Assembly: GCA_002104895.1 (NCBI GenBank)
Contig: MCFG01000001.1
Span: 450,001-460,000, forward strand
Length of the DNA stretch: 10,000 nucleotides
Direction of reading: 5' to 3'
Origin: Anaeromyces robustus
Taxonomy: Eukaryota; Neocallimastigomycota; Neocallimastigomycetes; Neocallimastigales; Neocallimastigaceae
The position numbers and the translations under genes were made by a program. Below are positions 1 through 10,000 of the stretch, piece after piece. The notes under the pieces are model-generated. The model made no database searches, was not told the origin of the DNA, and worked only from the letters and a program-made list of their open reading frames with translations. Each line of letters opens with the position of its first letter. Position 1 is the stretch's first letter.

Positions 1-25
1 ATAATGTATTAAATAAATAAATAAA

Positions 26-79
<54 letters not shown>

Positions 80-250
80 AAATAAATAAATAAATAAATA
101 ATAAATAAATAAATTAATAAATAAATAAATAATAAATAAATAATAAATAATAAATAATAAATAATAAATATATAAATAATAAATAATAAATAAATAATAA
201 TAACAACAAAACAATAAACATGATTAATATAAATAATAGTTTTAACTTAC
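1..250. repeat. Degenerate AAAT/AAT array, probably intronic
   Basis: From about 10 to 205 the sequence is almost only AAAT units mixed with AAT units, drifting to AAT-rich towards 200. It lies downstream of the consensus donor at 250-249 (minus strand), so it is probably the next intron of the EST1/SMG gene. If that donor is not used, it is 3' flank. No gene is seen here. Confidence 0.75.
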
Positions 251-4496
<4,246 letters not shown>

Positions 4497-4607
4497 GTGT
4501 AAATAATCAAATTGAGAATTAATATATATAATAAAAATTAAAATTTATTAAATTAAAATAAAAAAAAACTTGATTTTTTTTATTTTTACATTCAGTATTA
4601 ATATTTT

Positions 4608-4665
4608 TATTTATTTATTTATTTGTTTGTTTGTTTATTTTTTTCTTGTATGTTTGTTTGTTTTA
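4608..4665. repeat. TTTA/TTTG tetranucleotide repeats
   Basis: Several TTTA units run into TTTG units, a T-rich break, then TTTG again. It is low-complexity sequence about 110-170 nt upstream of the EST1/SMG start codon. Confidence 0.75.
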
Positions 4666-5160
4666 TCTTTATATCTTTATTTTTATTCTTACATTTAATA
4701 GTAATAACAATTACAAATGAAATGTTTTAATATATATTGATTGATATTAATATTATTATTACTCTTTTTTAAAATTATATATAATTATTACTATTATTAT
4801 TATTAAAAAAAAAATAAAAGAAAAGAAAACAATAATAATATTACATAAAGATAAGATTTAAAAATATATATTTTCAAGTTTTCAATAATTAAAATTTTAT
4901 TATTATATACATATAAGAATTATTAAAGTTTTATGTTAAAAGAAAATTAATTATACATATATACATAAAAAAATATTTATTTTATTTTTTTTTTTTTTTA
5001 AAAAAAAGCTTAATTAATAACAAAATTTTCTATTATAGTTTTTTTTTTTAATTTATATTAATTGAAATTTATAATTAAAAATTGTAAATAAAAAAGAAAA
5101 AAAAAAATTCTTTATAATAGAATTATCCATATTTATATTAATTAATAAAAACAGTAATAT

Positions 5161-5193
5161 ATTTTTTATTTTTATTTTTTATTTTTTATTTTT

Positions 5194-5236
<43 letters not shown>

Positions 5237-5260
5237 TTTTTATTTTTTATTTATTTATTA
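5161..5260. repeat. ATTTTTT repeats flanking a T39 tract
   Basis: The core 5196-5234 is 39 uninterrupted T, flanked on both sides by units of A followed by 5-6 T. Poly(dA:dT) tracts of this kind tend to exclude nucleosomes in yeasts, and this one lies near the middle of the divergent promoter region. That role is inferred. Confidence 0.85.
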
Positions 5261-5721
5261 TGTATATTTAACTTTAGATTTTAACAAATCAATCAATAAT
5301 TTATTTAATTAAACTATCTTATTTCGATGATAAATATAAACAATTAATTATTAAGAAATAAAAAAAAAAAATAAAAATAAAATATTATAAATATTTTTTT
5401 ATTTAAAAACATTTTTTATTTCTAAATATATTTATATATAATAGTTTATAATATTTAATATTATATATATACCATGAAAACAATATAAATTATATATTGA
5501 ATAATATACACAATAATATAAAATAAAATTTTTTGTAGATAATTTATAAAATAATTATTTATTTTTAGAGTAAATATTAAAACAGGTATATCATTAATAA
5601 AAATTTAAAATTAATTTATTCACTTTTATACCAAAAACACTTCATAATAATAAAGATAATATAATAATATAATATAATAATAGAAATTAAATTTACTATC
5701 ATAATTTACTTTAATAATAAA

Positions 5722-6342
5722 ATGGATTTCTTTTTAAATTGGTGTATAAATTGCGGCAAATGTAGTGAATATTTATACTGCTGTAATGAATGCCGTATAA
5801 ATGACTTAAAAAGAAATAAAGCTTCTTGTATAAATGATAATAATTATACCCTAGAATTTAAAAATAGAAAGCATTGTCATTCCAATAGCTATTATAATAC
5901 TAAACATGTAAAAAATACTAACATGAGTCCAGTATCACCTTTATTGAAGATAAATATACCAAATCAAACTGCTGATAATTCAAATAATAGTTTTAGAAGT
6001 TCTTCAAGTACAAGTAGTTCCAGTAGTGATTTATCTAATATGGCTAATTCTACAAACAAAACAAATATTCCATCAAATCCAATGTCATTATCTATTTATT
6101 CATCGCCACCAAAGGAAGGTAAATCCCAAAGGCCACGTTATTATGTACAAACTTTCCATGATCAAGAAACTAATAATCAAAATAAGCAAATATTGACACC
6201 ATTAAGTGAAAAAGATAGTATGGAATGTGATAATGTAACTTATGCTATTTTCCCTCCATCTCAAATGTCATCGTCATTAGAAGTAAATGAAAATTCTAGT
6301 CATTGGTATTGGTCAAGTAGTGATGATGAAGATGACGATTAA
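5722..6342 (+). CDS. Ecl1/2/3-like zinc-binding protein, 206 residues, intronless
   Basis: A single open frame from ATG (context aataataaaATGG) to TAA. The N-terminus carries a tight cysteine cluster: Cys8, 11, 14, 20, 21 and 24, within WCINCGKC and YLYCCNECRINDL. The CxxC...YCxxxC spacing followed by Asp28 resembles the short zinc-binding domain of fungal Ecl1/2/3 proteins, which extend chronological lifespan and respond to nutrient or sulfur starvation in fission yeast. The rest looks disordered: a Ser-rich run at ~90-108, Asn-rich stretches, SP/TP-type phosphorylation candidates (SP at 69-70 and 72-73, TP at 159-160), and an aromatic-acidic tail (HWYW at 194-197, then Ser and Asp/Glu to the end). 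No membrane segment or signal peptide is seen. The codons are richer in G and C than the flanks, which supports a real gene. It is divergent to the EST1/SMG gene and convergent to the septin gene. The coding call is strong. The family call rests on one short motif, so another zinc-knuckle protein is possible. Confidence 0.75.
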   Translation: MDFFLNWCINCGKCSEYLYCCNECRINDLKRNKASCINDNNYTLEFKNRKHCHSNSYYNTKHVKNTNMSPVSPLLKINIPNQTADNSNNSFRSSSSTSSSSSDLSNMANSTNKTNIPSNPMSLSIYSSPPKEGKSQRPRYYVQTFHDQETNNQNKQILTPLSEKDSMECDNVTYAIFPPSQMSSSLEVNENSSHWYWSSSDDEDDD

Positions 6343-6448
6343 GTAATACATGTTTTACAATTGGGTTTATAATAATTCATTTAATTAATAGAAAGAAATA
6401 TATAATACTTATTATCATAATAAATACATAATAACTGATATGGATATG

Positions 6449-6458
6449 AATAAATAAA
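6449..6458 (+). terminator. Possible polyadenylation signal of the Ecl1-like gene
   Basis: Two overlapping AATAAA hexamers about 107 nt after the stop codon, a suitable distance for 3' processing. AATAAA is common by chance at this base composition, so the call is weak. Confidence 0.3.
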
Positions 6459-6490
6459 TATTATATTTTCGTAAAAATAGAAATTTAACA

Positions 6491-6526
6491 AAAAATACTT
6501 GAAAGTTATTAATTTCAAGTATTTTT
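6491..6526. repeat. Perfect 14-bp inverted repeat with 8-nt loop
   Basis: The left arm aaaaatacttgaaa (6491-6504) pairs fully with the right arm tttcaagtattttt (6513-6526) around the loop gttattaa. It lies 149 nt after the Ecl1-like stop, between convergent genes. The stem includes a mixed-sequence core (TACTTGAAA), so it is not just an A/T run. Confidence 0.8.
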
Positions 6527-6704
6527 ATGAAAAGATAAGGAAATAATAAATATGAAAAATATTAATATATACTTATTTTATTTTTATTGTTTTTATTAAA
6601 AAATGAAATATTTTATTAATTATATTTTATTAATAGGTTATTATTTCGAATTTTTCTTTTTCTTCTTCTTTTATATTATATATATAATATTTTATTATAT
6701 TTAT

Positions 6705-6830
6705 ATTTTATTTTTATTAGATTTTATTTTATTTTATTAGATTTTATTTTATTAGATTTTATTTATTTTATTTTATATTTTATTTTTATTTTATTTTATT
6801 TATTTTTTTTATTTTATATTTTGAATTTAC
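6705..6830. repeat. ATTTT-rich tandem low-complexity block
   Basis: Repeated ATTTT and ATTT units. Three copies of an ATTAGATTTTATTTTATT-like unit begin near 6716, 6736 and 6751, which suggests local tandem duplication. No coding signal on either strand. Confidence 0.7.
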
Positions 6831-7157
6831 TTTATAATTTGTAATTTAATTTAAATATTTATATTATTATTTTTTTTTATATTTTTGTTTTTACATTAAA
6901 AGAATTAAAAAATATGTATTCTTCTTTTATATATATATATAAAACAAAAATTGTTTTTGTAAAGTAATTCTATATTAAAGCTTGTTTATATGTAAAGATA
7001 TAATGAAATAATTAAATTTCTAAAATTTTTCTTTTTATTATTTTTTTTTATACTTATATAATTTTTATATATATTTTTTAATTATTCTTTTTTTTTAAGT
7101 TTTATGATTGTTTTTAGTTTTATACTTTGTATTATTTTGTTAAATATAAATTTTTCC

Positions 7158-7186
7158 TTTTTTTTTTTTTTAAAAAAAAAAAAAAA
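7158..7186. repeat. T14A15 junction
   Basis: Fourteen T followed directly by fifteen A, a self-complementary homopolymer junction in the convergent intergenic region. Confidence 0.8.
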
Positions 7187-7313
7187 TAAAAAATTCATAA
7201 TGTCTTTTTAAAATGAATTAAAGAAAAAATTCAAACATAAAATTTATATATTAATATTATTATAAACTAAATAAATTTTATAATTTGAATTTTATTTCCA
7301 GTTTCTATTTTGT

Positions 7314-7365
7314 TTTCTTTGTTTATCAAAGTTTTTTTTTTTTTTTTTTTTATGACACAAAGAAA
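7314..7365. repeat. 9-bp inverted repeat enclosing a T20 tract
   Basis: tttctttgt (7314-7322) is complementary to acaaagaaa (7357-7365). The 34-nt loop contains T20 at 7332-7351. It lies about 140-190 nt past the septin stop codon, so it may be in or just beyond the septin 3' UTR. The stem is short and A/T-rich, so chance is quite possible. Confidence 0.5.
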
Positions 7366-7502
7366 TTAATAAATAGCATGCTAGTTTCGATCTTTTAATT
7401 AAATCGCTTATTTCATTTTACCTAAATACATTAACAATCAATAAATTATATATTGTTAAAATATATTTCCAAAATAAAAAAAAAAATAGAAAATAAAAAT
7501 TT

Positions 7503-8088
7503 TTATATTTCTTTGTTAAATTTTAATAATTTTATTTTTGTATTACTTTGTTCTAATTGAATAATGCTTTCTTCTTCAGCTTGTAATTCACGCTTCTTTT
7601 CTTCAAGTTCAGCCATTAATTGCTTTCTACGTTGGTTTAACTATTTTAAATTTTAATATATAGTAATAAATATTATATTATTAATGAAATTATTTTTTTA
7701 TTATGTTATAATTATATATTATATATTTATTATATTTCTTACGTGTTCTTCACTTTCTCTAAGAACAGCTTCCTTTTCCTTTACTTTTTGTACAAACATT
7801 TGTCTCATTTCATCTTCTCTTTGTTTCATTTCATTCTTTAATGCCTTTCTTTCATTTTCAATTTCTTTTTTTAAATATCATAAATTTTTTGAAAAATTAA
7901 TCATTATGTTATTTTATTTAAATAATATATATATACTATAAATATAAATGAATACTTACTACTGTCATAATATTCATCGCAAGCTAAGAAGGATTCTGGA
8001 CGACCTTTAGCACGAATTCTTGAAGAACGGTATTGGGCGTAGTGAGTAGTGTGAGTAGTTTCAATTAAATCTTGCATATTGGTTCTAT

Positions 8089-8123
<35 letters not shown>

Positions 8124-9881
8124 TATAACAAATAAAAAATAAATATATAAATATAATAATTATAAATAATAATATTTTTTATATGTTTTCTTAATCTTTT
8201 TTTTTTTTTACCTAATAAGTAAATCTCTTAAATAGATAAAGTCACAGTGTTCAGCATTTTCAATTTCAACGTAACCCCATCTATAGGTTCTACCTCTAAC
8301 CTTCTTACCGTTAGATTCAACGTAATCATCACTACCAATAACAGTGAATGGAATATATCTCTGTTTAAAAAAAATTATTTTATTTAATAATAACATTCAA
8401 GATAAAATTATATATAATTATTAATTTAATTAACATTTAATTATTAACATACTTCAATATCTGGAAGAGTTTCACGATCTTCAGCATAAGCAGATGGATA
8501 AATTCTAATATCGTGCTTTTCAATATCTTGTAAAATCTAGAATAAATTATAATAATTAATAATAATTTGTTTAATACTTTTAAAGTACTTTTTAAATATT
8601 ATATTTACTAGATTACAATATATATTTATAAACAATATAGAAAAAACATACTAATTGTTTTTGAATTTGTTGTTCTTCTCTAGTTAAACCATCAGCTTTA
8701 GAGATAACTGGTATAATATTAACTCTAGTACATAAACGACCAAGGAATTCGATATCAATGTCACGAAGACTAATAATATAAAAATAAAAAAAAATATATT
8801 TATAAATTAAAATAATTAATTATTTTTATTTAAAAATTAAGATCTGATAATAAAGAATTATTTTTTATTTTTAGTGAAAATTTACCCCTTGCCAGTTGGT
8901 GGTAAGAAGTAAAGGACACAGTGAACTCTGTTATCTTGAATATTTCTTCTCATTTCTTGAGATCTTTCAGCACGTAAGTAAGCTTCATATTGAGAATCAA
9001 TGTAATCAATAATTGGATCAAAGCTATTATATTATAAAATAAATAATAATAATAATAATAAAAATTAAAATTATTAATCAATATTAAATGATTATTTTAT
9101 TATATATAATTAATAAAAATAAAATGAAATAAATATTTACTTTGTTTCACGGTTTAATTGGTCACCAAAACCTGGAGTATCAATAACAGTTAAATGTAAT
9201 GTAACACTATCTTCAACTAATTCTGTAATTTTTAATATTAATTATAATTTTAAAATTAATAAACTATTTTTTTATTTTTATTTTTATTTTATTTTCATAT
9301 ATACTTTCTAAATATTTGATATTAATCTAATAATTAACTATTTCAATTTATTATGTTTTTATTTTTTTTTAATATATATTTACCATAAGTAGTTGGACTT
9401 ATTTTAACAGTCTTTAATGAAGATAAATCTTTTGGTGGATTTTGTTCTTTTAAAGCAGAATCGAAAAGAGTGTTCCTATATTAATAATAATTATATTAAT
9501 AATATTTATGTTTAGTACTTTCCTTATTTATTATATATTTATGTTTTAATAATTATTTTAATATTTACATGAATGTAGTTTTTCCGAGACCAGATTCACC
9601 AACGACCTTTAATTTTTAATTAAATTATAAATTTTAATAATACAATAAAATATAAACTTAATATATTTTATTTTTATTTTAAAAATAATTGTTATAAAAT
9701 ATTTTTCAAATTATTAATTTACCATAATATTAAAGACGTATGGCTTTCTCTTTGATCTTCTGACCTTTTGTAATGGAAGATCACTAATACCAAGTGGTTC
9801 AGTAAGTCTAGCATTGAAAGAACCTGGTAATTTCCATGGTCCTGGGTCTGGGAATTGACCTCTAAATTGTAAAGCGTATTC
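7503..9881 (-). CDS. Septin GTPase with C-terminal coiled coil, 11 exons visible, 5' end off window
   Basis: Exons by descending coordinate: 9881-9723, 9606-9569, 9475-9384, 9222-9141, 9023-8886, 8769-8652, 8536-8453, 8360-8212, 8084-7960, 7864-7743, 7640-7503 (414 codons plus TAA). All junctions are GT-AG and in phase; donors are mostly gtaaat, gtatgt or gtaag. Counting from the first visible residue: basic segment at 39-46, P-loop [10 protein letters not shown] at 56-65, G3 DTPGFGD at 111-117, G4 SKAD at 193-196 (usually AKAD), TVIGS at 243-247, and the septin unique element around [15 protein letters not shown] at 264-278. Residues ~329-405 are Glu/Lys/Gln-rich with heptad-like spacing, a coiled coil. 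Septins form hetero-oligomeric membrane-associated filaments at septa, bud or hyphal necks and cortical sites. The P-loop and coiled coil resemble yeast Cdc12/Cdc3 types, but I cannot fix the subgroup. Only a short N-terminal piece seems missing. Codons use more C and G in the third position than the EST1/SMG gene, which fits higher expression. Confidence 0.95.
8087..8124. repeat. Perfect (ATTT)9 array in a septin intron
   Basis: 38 bp of perfect tetranucleotide repeat directly next to the acceptor AG at 8086-8085 of the septin intron 8085-8211. On the sense strand it reads (AAAT)n, so this acceptor has an A-rich rather than a pyrimidine-rich tract. Confidence 0.9.
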
Positions 9882-10000
9882 CTTTAAAATTTTTATAAAA
9901 ACGATAAAAAATATTAATTTCTCTATTTATTTATTTATTTATTTTATATAATTACTTCTTTATCATTTTATTCATTTATTCTATAAATACAAATTTATTT
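9882..10000 (-). other. Partial 5' intron of the septin gene
   Basis: The first visible septin exon begins after an AG at 9883-9882 (attttaaag then GAATAC). The rest of the window is about 90% A/T with stops in all minus frames, and no ATG opens into the exon. This is read as intron, including a short ATTT run at about 9925-9943. The donor and the first exon lie to the right. Confidence 0.7.

Larger units (their letters stand above)
4497..5721. promoter_or_regulatory. Divergent intergenic region between the EST1/SMG gene and the Ecl1-like gene
   Basis: About 1.2 kb between two outward-facing start codons (4496 minus, 5722 plus); I see no gene in it. It holds TTTA/TTTG repeats (4608-4665), a T15A8 junction (4985-5007) and a T39 tract in ATTTTTT repeats (5161-5260). 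The stretch 5590-5721 is less repetitive, with phrases such as cacttttataccaaaaacac, and probably holds the 5' UTR and core promoter of the Ecl1-like gene. No TATA box can be told from background. Confidence 0.55.
6343..7502. other. Convergent intergenic region (3' flanks of the Ecl1-like and septin genes)
   Basis: About 1.16 kb with no supported gene. From left to right: the 3' UTR of the Ecl1-like gene, a hairpin (6491-6526), low-complexity ATTTT repeats (about 6705-6830), a T14A15 junction (7158-7186), a T20 run (7332-7351) and a less biased island at about 7355-7440. Both flanking genes must end transcription here. Confidence 0.6.

Noticed and set aside
1-250. CRISPR-like or satellite array at the left edge
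   Set aside because: There are no spacers or unique repeats; it is plain AAAT/AAT microsatellite sequence in a eukaryotic genome.
4497-7502. tRNA, rRNA or transposable element in the intergenic regions
   Set aside because: No tRNA box A/B-like GC-rich segments, no rRNA-like sequence and no transposase, integrase or reverse transcriptase frame were found. The 6491-6526 inverted repeat alone does not establish a mobile element.
7684-7941. Plus-strand open frame of 85 codons with hydrophobic stretches
   Set aside because: It is antisense to the septin coiled-coil exon 7743-7864 and runs into introns on both sides.

Overview
This is a very AT-rich nuclear fragment from a eukaryote. The composition, the long AAT microsatellites and the many short introns point to an anaerobic gut fungus (Neocallimastigomycota: Piromyces, Neocallimastix, Anaeromyces and relatives). 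A septin argues against Dictyostelium and Plasmodium, which are equally AT-rich but lack septins. An Ecl1-type zinc protein, a family described in fungi, also fits. TAA acts as a stop, so a ciliate with reassigned TAA/TAG is unlikely. The genus is an inference from sequence character, not from a database match.

Three protein genes can be read. (1) 251-4496, minus: an EST1/SMG5-6-7 family gene (nonsense-mediated mRNA decay or telomerase-associated), reconstructed here from seven exons with consistent splice phases; it probably continues off the left edge. (2) 5722-6342, plus: an intronless 206-residue protein with an N-terminal cysteine cluster like the fungal Ecl1/2/3 zinc-binding proteins. 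(3) 7503-9881, minus: a septin GTPase of at least 414 residues in eleven visible exons; its 5' end lies off the right edge. Contiguous-ORF tools would break genes 1 and 3 into fragments.

Layout: 1-250 is an AAAT array, probably in an intron of gene 1. 4497-5721 is a divergent intergenic region shared by genes 1 and 2, with a T39 tract. 6343-7502 is the convergent region between genes 2 and 3, with a 14-bp-stem hairpin and long T and A tracts. 9882-10000 is septin intron. The large AAT arrays all lie in introns 1, 4 and 6 of gene 1; one is 192 perfect units and makes up over 90% of its intron.

The genes do not look like a functional cluster: one RNA-surveillance factor, one probable lifespan/stress regulator and one cytoskeletal GTPase. 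I see no CRISPR, transposon, tRNA, rRNA or prokaryote-like gene, and no convincing new system. The best leads are the repeat-filled intron, the reconstructed EST1/SMG gene with its N-terminal extension, and a His-to-Lys change in the septin.
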